A stretch of DNA of 64,000 bases. Origin: Erigeron canadensis (taxonomy: Eukaryota > Streptophyta > Magnoliopsida > Asterales > Asteraceae). The stretch is taken from positions 17,233,664 through 17,297,663 of the forward strand of contig NC_057768.1 of assembly GCF_010389155.1 (NCBI RefSeq), written 5' to 3'. The translations under genes and the position numbers were made by a program. This document shows positions 22,231-34,562 of this stretch, in pieces. The notes beneath the pieces are model-generated. The model was not told the DNA's origin and did not search any database. It was given only the letters and a program-made list of their open reading frames with translations. The first letter of the stretch is position 1; each line of letters begins with the position of its first letter.

Positions 22231-22883
22231 TGTAAGGTCCTATGGTTACGTGGATCGTAATAAGACGTGATTCGTTATGTCAAGTGTGCGGAATCCTCTT
22301 GAAATAACTAGATTGCTATTGCCTTATGTCGATTAATGAGCAATTAACCAACCTAAGGTCACGCATGAAGTAGTAATTCGTGTAGGAGAACACACGAACA
22401 ACAAATCAACTTAATTCGTAAATTCGTCAAAATTTCATTACTAATTTTCGTGAATTAGTGTTGTATTTATACTAATAGGGTATTGGTTCGTGTGGGCTTA
22501 GGCCTTATTTGAAGTCCATAAGCCTAATTAACAAAAGACCAATCGGCCTCGTGCTGACGTCAGCACGAGGGCAATCATTCATGCTGATGACGTCAGCACG
22601 AGGGTTATCCCTTTGTTTGACTTTGTTTGACCTGTACGTAACATCCAACCATCGTTTAAGTAGTCTACGACACTTATAAACCTTGGTTCTATGTTCTTGT
22701 ACCTGCAAAACAATATATAACACACAAACACACAACAAAACATAAACAAATATAATATTGAAGTTCAAACGTAATCATTAAATACCAACAAAAGTTCTTA
22801 TTTAAATGATTACAAACATAGTTCCTAAAACATAAATGATAATCAAATCTATGTTGCTATTATCATACAAATCTGCATCTACA
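22231..22883 (-). repeat. Element E 3' LTR
   Basis: The 653-bp LTR on the minus strand starts TGTAGATGCAGATT and ends GGACCTTACA. TATA box at 22464-22471 (minus). A 24-bp perfect palindrome centred on TGACGTCA lies at 22547-22570, and a second TGACGTCA box follows at about 22587. It matches the element F LTR (54652-55345) throughout. Confidence 0.93.
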
Positions 22884-22897
22884 GACTCCCCCTTGAC
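22884..22897 (-). other. Polypurine tract, element E
   Basis: On the minus strand AAGGGGGAGTC directly precedes the 3' LTR start. It sits only 40 bp after the end of the third gene. Confidence 0.8.
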
Positions 22898-22937
22898 AAT
22901 TGCAACTAGATTTCTTTAAAGTCTTTGAACCTCAAAG

Positions 22938-24086
22938 TTATCCATTAAACAAAAGTCTTGTGCTACTCGCATTAATTCTCTCTTGTAAACAATGAGCGAT
23001 AATATTGCGATAGCGCCTTTCTTCAATTCTCCAAAATTCCACTGCTGAACAAGGTGTATTCAAAAGTCTTCTTTGATCACCTCTTGACAAGTTGACAACC
23101 TGCATCGGATCATACATGCGTAGCAACATTTGTTTGTTTGAAACATCAACAAACAGTTGTGCTTCGCCTGACTTGATATCTATCTGCCAAAATGTCATTG
23201 TTGTCAGCATATCTTGATCTCATTTGATAGCGGGAACCTTCTTAACACATTTAATCCTTTTCTGGACAAACCGAAATGTGCCATCTGGATTCTTAATCTT
23301 CTTCTTTGGTGTAGGCTTAATCAACCCATCTTCTGGCTTCAGACCTCTATCACTAAAATTCCAAATTCTTTCATCTCTGAATCTATTCCAGTAGAAATTT
23401 GCAAGTCCATTTTGTTGAAAGATTAACGAACCATCTTCTTCCCAAGTCTAACAAATCAGAATCACTGAGAGAGTGGAAATGTCTTTGACTCATTGACATA
23501 TTCTGGCATCATTCTTTTCTCTTGATAACAAATAACTCGATTCTTTGATCATAGAACCAACTTTGTATCACCGAGAAATACTTAGGTGCATCCTTGTCTG
23601 AGACAAACTCCCAAAACATCGATGGCTTATACGTATCACGTATTACCAAACCAGTATGTCCTCTAGAACATGGAATCAGTCTATTGATAATAAACTCAGG
23701 ATCTTGCTGTACCTGAGGTATATTAAATCTTCCAAGATCAACCTATCGTGTAGCATCTATATTCCAGAATAGATCAAATACATTATCATGTCCTTCATCT
23801 ACTATATTTGCAGATACAACAAATCTCAAATTTGTTGCATTCCTAGGTTCATCTGGACTGTCTCTCATTGGATTAAGATTGAGATGTTCTACTTCAGCTA
23901 TAGGTTCAACTTAAAAGACTTCATCTTCATTAAAAACAAGATTAAAGGCATAAGGTATATCAAGCAACCTTTTCCTATCAACTTCTGAAGTAATGAACTC
24001 TTCTTCTTCCAGATCTCCATCATTGATACTGTCTAAGTCATCCTCAGCATCAAGATCATCCAATGCACCTACCCTTTGAAGCTTAT
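22938..24086 (-). pseudogene. Element E third gene, exon 2
   Basis: After the predicted intron the frame continues with KLQRVGALDDLDAEDDLDSI, an acidic stretch, then a conserved-looking domain containing GHTGLVIRDTYKPSMFWEFV and YFSVIQSWFYDQRIELFVIK. In-frame stops occur at 23911 (TAA), 23743 (TAG), 23509 (TGA) and 23383 (TAG). A one-base frame change follows and the last segment runs DIKSGEAQLFVDVSNKQMLL to a stop at 22938-22940. The C terminus resembles the C-terminal part of element A's third gene in layout (LFV, then a helical end rich in arginine). No enzyme motif is recognised. Confidence 0.65.
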
Positions 24087-24257
24087 CTGCAATTTTAACA
24101 ATTCAAATAGCAAAGACAAAGAACATAAAACCTAAGTCAAGACATAATAAATAGTATAAATGCATAAAAGAAATTAAAACAAATGATACTATATCATAAA
24201 TATAATGTAACAATTACATTAATACTTATCTTATAATCTTTATCTATTTTAACTTAC
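24087..24257 (-). other. Predicted intron in element E third gene
   Basis: On the minus strand the donor reads CTT|GTAAGTT and the acceptor TTAAAATTGCAG|ATAAGC. The 171 bp between are AT-rich and full of stops. Removing them leaves the reading frame in phase and open for 57 further codons, with the same acidic composition on both sides. Splice signals match plant consensus. Confidence 0.7.
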
Positions 24258-26574
24258 AAGATGACTTTGACTCTGAAGGAGTATGAGTTAACCCTGACCG
24301 CTCTTTCATTTGATCCCTAAGTGATCCTGAATCATTATAATCATCATAATCCATAATCTCTGCTCAAGCTCTTATATGAGCCTGTGGATCATAACCCAAT
24401 CTCTTTTCTAGTCTATGCACAATCAATGGGTGCAAATCTGACTCTGTAGAAGCATTGGTAGTAGAATCGGTCTTAGTTGACTCACTATCCTGAGCAGATT
24501 TTCCTTTGCTAAGATTTTCTTTTTCAACATGATTATGAGAATCATTTGCTAACTTTTCTCGAATCTCCCTTTCTATTCTATCAGAATTAGAATTGGAGTT
24601 ACGTGAATTGGAATCTTCCTTATCATCATCATTATCATTTGGATCATTAAGATCTGCATCTGGAGCAACCACCACAGCTTTACCTTTATCTTGAGTCCCA
24701 GAAGTACTAGCACTAGCTGTACCAGCAATCTCTGACTCTGTCTGTCTTGGCGACCCCCCCTGAATATTTGCATTCTCTAGATCCATAGCAGCATCAACAT
24801 CTTGACCTTGATCTCTATTCTCTAGCTCACCATCTTTTGGTTATCCATGGTTTGGACCTTGAGCTGGATCTTGATTTTCATGATCATCATCTCTTGTCTT
24901 CTTTGCAAGCTCATCATCCTTACAACCATCTTTATCTCCCCCTTGAGCCAAGATTTGGTCAAGTCTAGAACCAAGAGAATGAACAAGTGCTGTCATCAAG
25001 TCCATTTCTTCTTGATGCTTAGCAGCTTGGAGCTTAAGCTGACTCTCCAAAGCTGTAACCCTCATCTCTAACATCTTCTTCTCTGAAAACATATGACTCA
25101 GCTGCACTTGAACAGGAACAACTGTAGACTCCGGAGCAGTAGGAATCGTAACAGTTGTAGCCTCAGTGACAATTTGAGGTTGAGAACCAATTCCTCTTAT
25201 TACAAACCTGATTCTCGGCCTTTTCTCTCCAACAACAACACTAGCAGAAGTAGTAGACACAGAAACCGGAATCTCAGAAACAGAAGCTCTTAAAGCAGCA
25301 ACTAATGGAGTATCACCAACATTAGGTGCATGAGACCTCTCCATAGCAACTTGATACATAGCATAATCTCTATCAACTTCAGTCTGAGATCGCTGTAATC
25401 GCTCAACAGCATCAACTCTTTTTCCTTGTCTTCTACTTCTTTTTGGCAATCCTTCTGCCTCTTCTTTTTCGTCATCTTTTGAATCATCACCAGCATTAAC
25501 AGTAACTGGCAATTCAGAAAAACCAACAACATCACCAACTGGAGTAGAAGTAGAAATTCCAGTAGTTGGTGGAACAAGATTTGCGGGATCATCAACATCC
25601 TGCATAAGAGCATCCATATCTGGATCATTCTCCAGATCTCCAACATACAGAGGAACATCATTGAGTCCCTCAAACTGATTAGCTCGCTCTTTATGAGGAT
25701 TTTCTGGAGCCTGATCATCATCATCAGCAGCAACAGCAACAGGTACATCATCTTCCCAACCTTGTCAAGGTGCAACATAGTTAGGACTGATAAGATATCC
25801 TAACAATGGTGGATTGGCAACATTATCAGGAACACCATGACCTGCAAAGTGTTTCATACTCTCAACAAACACTTTATGAGTCAGACGACCCAAATTGAAA
25901 GTAGGACCATCAAAAGGAAAATCTGCTATGCTGTGTCGAATGATTATCATCAAAAATCTTGGAAACAAAAAGAACTTCTTATCGCTTCCAAATGCTCTCA
26001 ACTGCTTAACAAAATTATCATATATGTACTGAGAAAAGCTGTAAGGCTTGTTCAGTACTAGAGCAACCATCTGAGAAGCACTAAAAATGTTCAGCTGGTC
26101 ATGACCTGCACTCTGATGACTAATGGACCTCAGCAAGTAGTAGGCAAGCAATCTCCATTTGCCTAGAAGACGATTCTTGCGATAAGGATGAGTAATATCA
26201 CCAACATATCCCATACGCTTGAGAGCACCATCACAAAAGCTTTCTTCAAACTCAACAGGACCTTGCTCCATATCATCAGTACCTAAGTCCAAAATAGTCC
26301 TTAAGTCTCCAGCAGTAAACTGAATGTTACGTCCAACAACAGTAGTCTGAATCATAGTATGATCACCAACTTGCACCAGTCTGGCTGAGTTCCAGAACTC
26401 AGTAATGAGACTTATGACCAACGGAGGATTCTCGGTCAGTGCAAAGCAAACATGAGAGCGTGCGAGATACTGAAGGACACCATGAAACTCTGGTGTGCAT
26501 CCCGACTGAGTAATGCTGATATCAATTGCAGCATTATGTTCTTTGACAAACACACGAGTACCTTGTCCTGCCAT
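24258..26574 (-). pseudogene. Element E third gene, exon 1
   Basis: One frame of 772 codons starts MAGQGTRVFVKEHNAAIDIS and has in-frame stops at 25765 (TGA), 24841 (TAA) and 24364 (TGA). Residues 1-269 form the N-terminal domain shared with element A (KWRLLAYYLLRSIS...GHDQLN...FPRFLMII). Then comes an acidic and serine/threonine-rich part with a basic patch (LPKRSRRQGKR), and a coiled coil at about residues 480-545. A low-complexity D/N/S-rich tail follows. The ATG is supported by the homologous start in element F, where it is CTG. No transmembrane envelope features are evident, so the name envelope-like rests on position only. Confidence 0.75.
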
Positions 26575-27297
26575 ACCTTCACAACAACAGACAAAAACGA
26601 CAAGAAATTAAAACGAAAATTAAAAATTAAGAATAATTTTCTGATCTGCTTCGTGATGACGTCAGCTCGAGGAGAAACTCCTTCGTGTGACGTCAGTACG
26701 AGCTGATCATTAAATTCTAGAAAAAATCTCCATATGATATCGAAATCGTGTGAAACCAATCATAAACATCATCTTGGACTTGTTAATCGTTAATATCATT
26801 GAATTGTATGCCCAGAAACTCAAAATTCGAGTTTAAATTCGATTAACACAAAGTAGTTCATGTTCTTGATGTTTTTCGTGTGAATAGTGAACAAATTACA
26901 AAACCTTCAAGTAATCTTGATTTTAGTCATGTTAATACGAACTTATGTTAGATTTAAGGTGTAAAAAGATCAATTAATCCAATTGTAAGTCCAATTTTAG
27001 TCCATATCATCAAAAATTGAAGATCTAAAAGTCCAATCACTTCGTGGTACTGTTCACACGAAGTAAAATCAAAAATCAGGCATTATTATGGCTTCAATTC
27101 AATGATATTCGAAGTCAAAACATCAATTATCGATCCTAGATTATGAATTTACCAACAAATCTGGATGATTAACACGAAAAGGAGATGAAATTGATCGAAA
27201 ATAGGAACGAATGAATAGTTCGCGCGAGGGAGGCAAGTTCGTGTGGTAATTTTAGGATTTAATTTTGGATAAAAGTAATTAATTAAGGTTAAACTCG
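26575..27297 (-). promoter_or_regulatory. Leader of element E third gene with TGACGTCA boxes
   Basis: This non-coding part upstream of the third gene carries two TGACGTCA palindromes at 26657-26664 and 26688-26695, each in a CTTCGTG/CTCGAG-rich context. It aligns with 62790-63490 of element F, and the alignment is broken only by the solo LTR. Confidence 0.65.
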
Positions 27298-28843
27298 TTG
27301 ATGTGCTAAATCGAGTTCAAAAATTATAAATTAGAATCACCTAAAAACTCACTACTACACACTATCGGGTAGTGGACCCGACCGTTTGCAATACAGTTAA
27401 GAGATAAAACCGTGTTCGCTCTCGGGGATTGATTTAGACTAGTTGTTTGGTAAAATGGTTTGGAAAAAGGGATGTTGCTTCAATTCTCTCCTGACAAATA
27501 AATTAAAAGAAATTTAAAAGACAATTTGCATAAAAGTAAGGAAAAATTTCAGACAGTAATAATAAAGATCATCCACCTTGAATTCACTAGATTTCAAACA
27601 TGATTGCATCCAATTAAGAACAAATTCATTTGAGTTGAAAAGATAATCGTAAAAGGATTAAGGTGCTCACGTGGTACCACCAACCGTGAACAAATTACCT
27701 AATCACCTAAATTGCTAGTTAAATTACCCAAGCCGGTACCACCAATGCCTAGACAACCTTACCGACATTTAGTTTGTTTAACTTATGTGAGGATAACGTG
27801 GTACCACCAACCGTTATAAAACACGTTGACAACATATTCCTTTCATTAAAATGATATTCACTATCATACCATGAACTAGTGATAATTGCTTATAGACAAA
27901 CAACCATTTGAAAATCACATATGCATTCAACTAGTACCACTAATGAAAAACACACATGCCACCAATATCAAAATAATATATATAAAGGAATTAAAATCAT
28001 CAAGATCTCGACACAATGATAATTGAAATCAACTCTTTGAATTAAAAATATAGCAATCACATCATTCGTCTAGTTTCATCAAGGTGGATGATTAAACGTT
28101 TAGCCACTCATGATCAATTCGAAATAATAATTAAAAGAAAAGAAAAATATGATGTACCAATCATTTGAGAAATTGAAATTGCAAGACAATAAAAGTAGAT
28201 ACGATCTAGATGGGTGCTCGTGAATCTTCAATGAATCGATGGAAGAATATCTTGCTCTTGATCCTTGAAAAATCCCTTATAGAACAACTCCTAGAAAGAG
28301 TTTTGATAATTTGGGAATTAGGGCTTTGTTTTCTATTTATACCTCTTCAAAAATCTGATGCAAAAATCGTCCAAAGGCTTCAGATCCCGTGCACCCACCG
28401 CGGCGCAGTGGGATGTGCATTCCCTCATTGCGGCGCAGTGAGGATCCACGACTTGATTTCTTCTTTAGGTGACTGCATTGCAGTGGGATGGGATGTCCTT
28501 CACTGCGGTGTAGTCCAAATCCATGGATCTGTTTCTTCTTCTTTTGAATGCGGCGTAGTGGACTTGGTCACCCCTCACTGCGGCGCAGTCCAAAAATTTC
28601 TTTTCCATCTTGAATACATGCAGACTTCCGCCATCTTTTCCACTTGAAACAACTCTCGATATCATGAATCATTGTCTTGACCAAAAATCATCCGAAAATG
28701 TGACAAATGAACGCGTAACCTACTTAGAGCCTGAAAACACTAACAAACACCATAAACGCACCAAATGCATACAAAATCGACTTAAAACAATTAATAAATT
28801 GGCCAATAACGATGTGAGCGATAGGTATAAATTGGTCACATCA
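27298..28843. repeat. Solo LTR inserted in element E
   Basis: This 1,546-bp block starts TGATGTG and ends CACATCA (perfect 7-bp inverted ends). It is flanked by CTCGT (27293-27297) and CCCGT (28844-28848), a target duplication with one change. Element F lacks it: at 62776-62793 the TATA box runs straight into the shared leader. It has no coding capacity. Three copies of GGTACCACCAA lie at about 27673, 27735 and 27800, and six GC-rich boxes near 28400-28590. The superfamily is unclear; a Ty3/gypsy LTR is my best guess. Confidence 0.75.
28400..28590. repeat. Six GCGGCGCAGTG boxes in solo LTR
   Basis: Near-palindromic GCGGCGCAGTG or close variants occur at 28400, 28430, 28475, 28505, 28550 and 28580, making a small CpG-rich island in AT-rich DNA. 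Variants differ mainly by C-to-T changes, as expected where CpG is methylated. Confidence 0.7.
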
Positions 28844-28847
28844 CCCG

Positions 28848-28855
28848 TATTTATA
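28848..28855 (-). promoter_or_regulatory. Internal TATA box before element E third gene
   Basis: On the minus strand GATATAAATACGGG matches element F (62776-62783). Two perfect TGCTGACGTCAGCA palindromes lie 45-90 bp upstream of it (28901-28914 and 28923-28936). The solo LTR inserted just downstream of the box, separating it from the gene. Confidence 0.6.
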
Positions 28856-29204
28856 TCATAAGTTCGTGGGCCGGGCCGAAAGAGTTCTTTGTGGGCTTTT
28901 TGCTGACGTCAGCACGAGGCTTGCTGACGTCAGCACCGACGAACTTGAATTTTAATTACACACGAGCTACGACCTTCAAATTTTGTCAATTTTTCTAGAA
29001 TCTTATCATAGAAAATTTACAAGAGTTCCAGAAAATATAAACCTGTAGATACTCATTATCAAAAACCTATATCTACTCGAATATGCAATCGTAAATCATC
29101 CGTACTAACTTGTCATCAAAATAATGTATCAAAGGAATCTATCATTTCTCCATTGATGTTTAAGTTAATGAATGCAAACTTACATCAAAACACATTTAAT
29201 GTAT

Positions 29205-29209
29205 AATGC
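29205..29209. repeat. Target-site duplication AATGC, left copy (element C)
   Basis: AATGC flanks element C on the left; the same bases follow its right LTR at 41235-41239. Element F shows the uninterrupted site (GCATT at 62382-62386). Confidence 0.95.
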
Positions 29210-29531
29210 TGTAATAACACGATTTCTCGCCTGAATTCGAGCTTAACAATGGCGGATTTGTGTAGTGTATGTAGTGTGTGTGTTCTTGGTGTAAGTTTGT
29301 GAGTTGAGAGAGAAAGTGTGTGTGTTAAAAGTCTGATTTGATTAAATGTGTAAATGGAACTTGAAAAAGGTTATGATTATCTAAGGTATGAGGGTATTTA
29401 TACCTAAATACACAAATATGCTAATTATCACAATTAGTCTCTCAACCTTAGTAATCATACACCTGTGACCTAATTACAAGTAAGTCCTCTAATTTAAATT
29501 ACAATTTATCACTATCTTTGAATTTCTAACA
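29210..29531 (-). repeat. Element C 3' LTR
   Basis: 322 bp, the minus-strand copy of the right LTR, with TATA box at 29395-29402 (minus). It has about 33 bp more than the 5' LTR in a GT-rich patch near 29270-29310. Confidence 0.93.
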
Positions 29532-29542
29532 TTCTCCCCATT
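29532..29542 (-). other. Polypurine tract, element C
   Basis: On the minus strand AATGGGGAGAA directly precedes the 3' LTR. Similar internal purine tracts on the minus strand lie at about 29895, 30125 and 31767. Confidence 0.8.
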
Positions 29543-32474
29543 AGTGATATATTGTAATAAATGAAGTACGTGTTATGTTGTCTTGTAGGAATGAATTTGA
29601 TGAGCCTGGTGGAGCAGATAATTGGTGTGATGAATCAAGTCTTCAAAGCTTTCTCATTGTCTTTGGAGAACTTGTTTCATTCTTGGTCTTGGACTTCCTG
29701 AAGTTTTTTCATGTGTTGATTCTCAATGTTCCTTTTGAATAGAGAATAAAATGTGTGTGTGTATCTTGAATCTTTGAAGATTTTTGAATCATGAATCAGA
29801 GTTGTCTTTTGAGGTGCGGAAGATATGAACTTGTCTTTGATTCTTCAATCTTCAATTCTTGAATAAAATTCAACTTCTTGAAATGAACTTGTACTTTCCC
29901 CTTGATATATGCATTGGAGCTTTTTGAACAAGTGTTATTGTATGACTTTGAAGATCTTCAATGAAGTATGTTGATGAAGACTCTTTTGAAGCATTACTTC
30001 TTTGTCTTGAATCTTCTAACCAATCTTACAACTTTTTGCAGCTTTGATCTTTGTCATACTGACTTGAACACTTTGGAGAGTAAACATAATGAAGTTTGGA
30101 TAAGTCTTTTATGAAGTACTCATGCTCCCCCTCAATTCATGAGAATAAACCTTGTTGGAGCATCTTTGAACATTTGTTCCATCTTGAGAGAATATTCTTT
30201 CATTTTCGGTTTCATAATTAACTTTGTATTCATCTCAGTTCTTCTTTTTCAAGTCAAGATCTCAATCAACTAAAATCTATTGAACATTTGAGCTCAATTG
30301 ACTGAATCTTTGACACATTAACCTGAACGATCCATAGCTCGATTTTGTGTAATTTTCACATACTAACTCCATAATTACACAAACCAAGCACAAACTCTTC
30401 TCCATCAAATCATTCTTATTTCTTTCCTAATCAATCATAATCTTTTTCTCTCCCTCATAATGACAAAGTTAAAAACCAACGTCATTATGCAAACATTGAT
30501 TGACAAAATACTAAAAGAAATATCACAATCCAAAACTAGATGTATTGCACATGGAGAACTGTCAATCATCAACGCATCAACCCAAACCATTAGGCCAACC
30601 CAAAGAATCCTAAGGGTAACTAAAATGTAAGGTTGAAGTTGTTGATACAAACGTTATAGTAAGGTGTTGGTGCTTTTTGTGTTTGTGAGATGAGAAATGA
30701 AACCGGACAAGAATGATCCGTTAACATGTTTAAAAATAAAAAGGATTAATGAAACGACTGATAGAAATGTATAACATTTTTCAGATTTCCTATGTATCAT
30801 TGAGACATGCACAAAGCAATGTTCTAACATAGTTCGGTCTGCGGCTTTTCAACCACAAGATTGCTCCAAAGAATATAAATCATGGTTAGTACAGCCGAAG
30901 CGTTCGATAACCACAATCTATTATCCCTAAAGACGTTTAGGTAAAAACCGAAGTCACTGTTAGACTTCTCATTCACTCAATAATCACATAAATGTAATTA
31001 TGAGACCTACGTTCACCGTTGGAAAAGATGTTAGCATTGGTAGGATTTCCATTTGATCATTGTGGAATATCAAAAGATATCACTACAAATGTTCCGGCTA
31101 TATCACAAAGATAAGCAATAATATCACAAAGATATGACTTAAATGTGTCCTAAAGAAATGAATAATGATCAAATGAATGATCAATCAAGATAGCTCTAGA
31201 CACAACGTGATCAAATGAAGTCGGGGACTGGAGCAGAATGTCGCCCTTATTCAATATCAACTTCTTCCAATTGAAAAGTCAATAGAAATATGAAAATCTC
31301 CGTGAGAATTGAAACAAGTATTTGTTAAGAAACACTTGATTGGTTAGGTAAAGATGTGCATTGCTTCACTTGGTCCATGAAGTCTTTATCAAGATATCAA
31401 CAAATGACATCCGATAGAAACGTGTTTAACCCGGCGATTTGAGAATTTAGGGAAGGGTATCATTTCTTTTAACCCCTTTTCTTACAACATATCACCTTAA
31501 CCTCTCACTTTTCGACTTTACTCCCTCCAACCTATTTGCACGAAACCATCATCACCCAAAATACCTTTACAATCTAGTGAAAGAACTGAATACTCCGGGG
31601 TTATAACTCATCGGCGATGATAAAGTTCATGGAGTGAACTAATCGTTCATGTGCAAACTAATCACCGAACTTCAATTGATGAAAAGTCATTTTGGAAAAA
31701 CATCAAACGTTGCGTATGAAAAGATTTAAAACACATTTGAAGTTTTGAAAGTTTTGAAATCACAAACTCCCCCTTAATCTATGCAAGAATAGATCAAAAT
31801 GTTTTTCATAGAAAGGTAGAGCAAAAATTGCTTTTTGTGAAATCAAAAAGAGTAAAATCTTGGTTGTGATATATAGAAAAATTTGAGAGTCTAATGTGAA
31901 CAAGATTTTTCAATTGAGATACACAGTTTTGCTTCATCAACAATGTTAATAATAAGAATGCTAGGGAGTACACAAAGGCGTTCGATCCTTTGCATCTTAC
32001 ATCAACAAGTTGGATGCAACAAAACATTTAAGTAAACTTGTTTTGTAACCAATCAACTGATATGACACATACACTTTGATATAAGATCACTTGGAGGTAC
32101 ACAAAGGCGTTTGATTCCTTGTTTTCTTATATCAATCTATATGTATAACAACAGAATCTTAAAAATGAAAAATTCATGAAGATTTAAAATTTCATAATTT
32201 TAAATAAAGTATTTGAAGAACGGGTTACATACAGAGTATATGTAAGCCTCTTTGAAATAAATAAAACTATGAAGCACGGGTTATACACAAAGTATGTATA
32301 AGCCACTGTGAAATAAATAAAACAATGAAGTACGGATTACATACATGATATATGTAAACCATTTTGAAAAAAAATCTTTTTGTTTGTTTTTCAAGATTTT
32401 CTATTTTTGTATTTGTTTTTATTTTTTCAAATTTTGTATTTTGTTTTTCTAGAATGTTTCAAGAACAAAATAAT
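29543..32474 (-). other. Element C 3' non-coding region with hairpins
   Basis: No credible gene is present. It is collinear with element B's 3' region. It contains constant-loop hairpins at 30883-30913 (19-base loop TCGAACGCTTCGGCTGTAC), 31953-31999 (18-base loop TCGAACGCCTTTGTGTAC) and 32076-32135 (18-base loop TCAAACGCCTTTGTGTAC on an 11-bp outer stem TTGATATAAGA). A three-unit stem-loop array lies at its pol-proximal end. Confidence 0.75.
32222..32360 (-). repeat. Tandem stem-loop array, three units (element C)
   Basis: Arms are TTACATA/TATGTAA at 32225-32245, TTATACA/TGTATAA at 32281-32301 and TTACATA/TATGTAA at 32337-32357, on a 56-bp period. The middle unit changes both arms in step. 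It is the counterpart of the four-unit array in element B. Confidence 0.75.
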
Positions 32475-34273
32475 TTAAGGTTCAAGATTTAGCATGCCAA
32501 GCTTGGAGATAAGAAAGTTAAACCTCTTTTCATCCAATGGTTTGGTGAACAAATCTGCAAGTTGATAGCCAGTTCCCACAAAGTAGAATTCGATGTCACC
32601 TTTCTCAATATGATCTTTGAGAAAATGATATCTAACATCAATATGCTTTGATCGAGAGTGGTTTACTGAGTTGATAGCAATAGCAATGGCACTCTGAGAA
32701 TCATAATAGATAGGGATATGATCATATTTCAGACCATAATCAGTTAGTTGTGTCTTCATCTACAACACTTGAGCATAACAACTAGCCGCAGCCACATATT
32801 CAGCTTCAGCTGTTGATAGTGACACACAATTCTGTTTCTTGGAAGACCAACTCACAATTTTATCACCTAAAAATTGTAGAGTACCGGAAGTGCTCTTCCG
32901 ATCAAGCTTACAACCTACATGATCTGCATCTGAATAAGCAGATAGATTGAATCCAGTATCCCTTGGATACCAGAGACCTAAATTGGGTGTACCCTTCAAA
33001 TAATGAAATATTCGTTTCACAGCTTGAAAATGTAAATCAGTTGGAGCAGCTTGATACCTAGCACACATACATGTTGCAAACATTATATCTGGGCGAGATG
33101 CTGTGAGATACAACAATGAACCAATCATACTTCGATATCTCTTTTGGTCAAATGGTTTCCCATTTTTATCAGCATTAATGTTTGTATGAGCAGCCATTGG
33201 GGTTGAAATTGAAGAACATGTAGTCATATCAAACTTTTTCAACATATCCTTTATGTACTTACCTTGTGATATAAAAATACCATTTGGTAGTTGTTTGATT
33301 TGAAGACCCAAAAAGTAATTCATTTCCCCAATCATACTAATTTCAAAATGATTAACCATAAGAGATGAAAAGTTTCGACAAAATGTTTGACTGATTGACC
33401 CAAAGATAATGTCATCAACACATATTTAGACAAGAAGAACATGTCTACCTTGTTTACGAATGAACAGGGTAGGGTCAATTGTGCCTTTGGTAAAGCCACC
33501 TCTTAATAAGAAAGTAGTTAAGGAATCATACCATGCACGAGGTGCTTGCTTAAGACCGTAGAGAGCCTTGTCTAACCTGTAGACATTGTTTGGCCTTTTA
33601 AGATCAACAAAACCTTCTGGTTGTTCACCTTCTTCTTTGAGGTCACCATTCAAGAAAGCTGTCTTCACATCCATTTGAAACACAGTGAAGTTTCGGAATG
33701 CGGCATAAGCTAAGAAAATCCGAATGGCCTCCATTCTTGCAACTGGAGCAAAAGTTTCGTCGAAGTCAACACCAGGTTGTTGGCAATAACCCTTTGCAAC
33801 AAGTCGAGCTTTGTTCCTTACTACCACTCCATTCCCATCTTTTTTGTTTTGAATATCCACTTTGTTCCTATTGGCTCAGCTTTTTGCGGATTTGGAACTA
33901 ATCTCCATACTTGCAGTCTTTCAAACTGTGCGAGTTCTTCTTGCATTGCCTTAACCCACTCTGGATCACGAAGAGCTTCAGAGACAGTTTTGGGTTCGAT
34001 GTTGCTGAGAGAAAGTGCAACAAGACACTTGTTTATTGAAGTACGAGTAGTTACACCAGCTTGTGGATCTCCAATAATTTGATCAGTAGGATGATCTTTC
34101 AGTATACGTGACCATTTGCAATCATGAGGAAGAGAATCTTGTTGATGAATATCAACATAATCATCATTAAAACCTGAGTTTAGTTGAGAGATGGAATCAT
34201 AGCTTGGTAGATATGCTTCCTCATAGGATGGATGATCGAAGTCAAGTGGCACATACACATTTGGAGTGTTCAT
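32475..34273 (-). pseudogene. pol: Element C pol: reverse transcriptase and RNase H
   Basis: Collinear with element B. The RT start ([19 protein letters not shown]) lies in the frame 34273-33821; a one-base shift near 33840 leads into the frame 33860-32475. The catalytic box reads CVDD instead of YVDD at about 33416, just after a TAA stop at 33424-33426. RNase H (AYSDADHVG, STAEAEYVAA, YYDSQSAIAIA) is interrupted by a TAG at 32760-32762 where B has tryptophan. The end is LISKLGMLNLEP. Confidence 0.92.
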
Positions 34274-34562
34274 CAGATTTGTTGTCTAAGTAAATTGGGT
34301 AGGTTGTTCTTGAACATTCACTTGAGAAGAATTATTAGAAGAGGGTGGTGAAGAAGAATCATTAGAAGAGGATGAACAACTACGACTAGAAGATGTAGCA
34401 CCTTGCTCAGAAGAACTTGATGATGATTCATGATTGTTGTCAGGAACTGGATTATTTGTCTGAAATGGTTCAACGATGACTCGAGGTTCTTCATCATGAA
34501 TCGGTTTGGAATTGTAGAATTCTTCAAAAAGAATATCTAATTCTTCAAAAAGAATATCTAAT

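Noticed and set aside
24847..26061. Plus-strand ORFs opposite the third gene of element E
   Set aside because: Shadows of the minus-strand coding frame; no domain or start context of their own.
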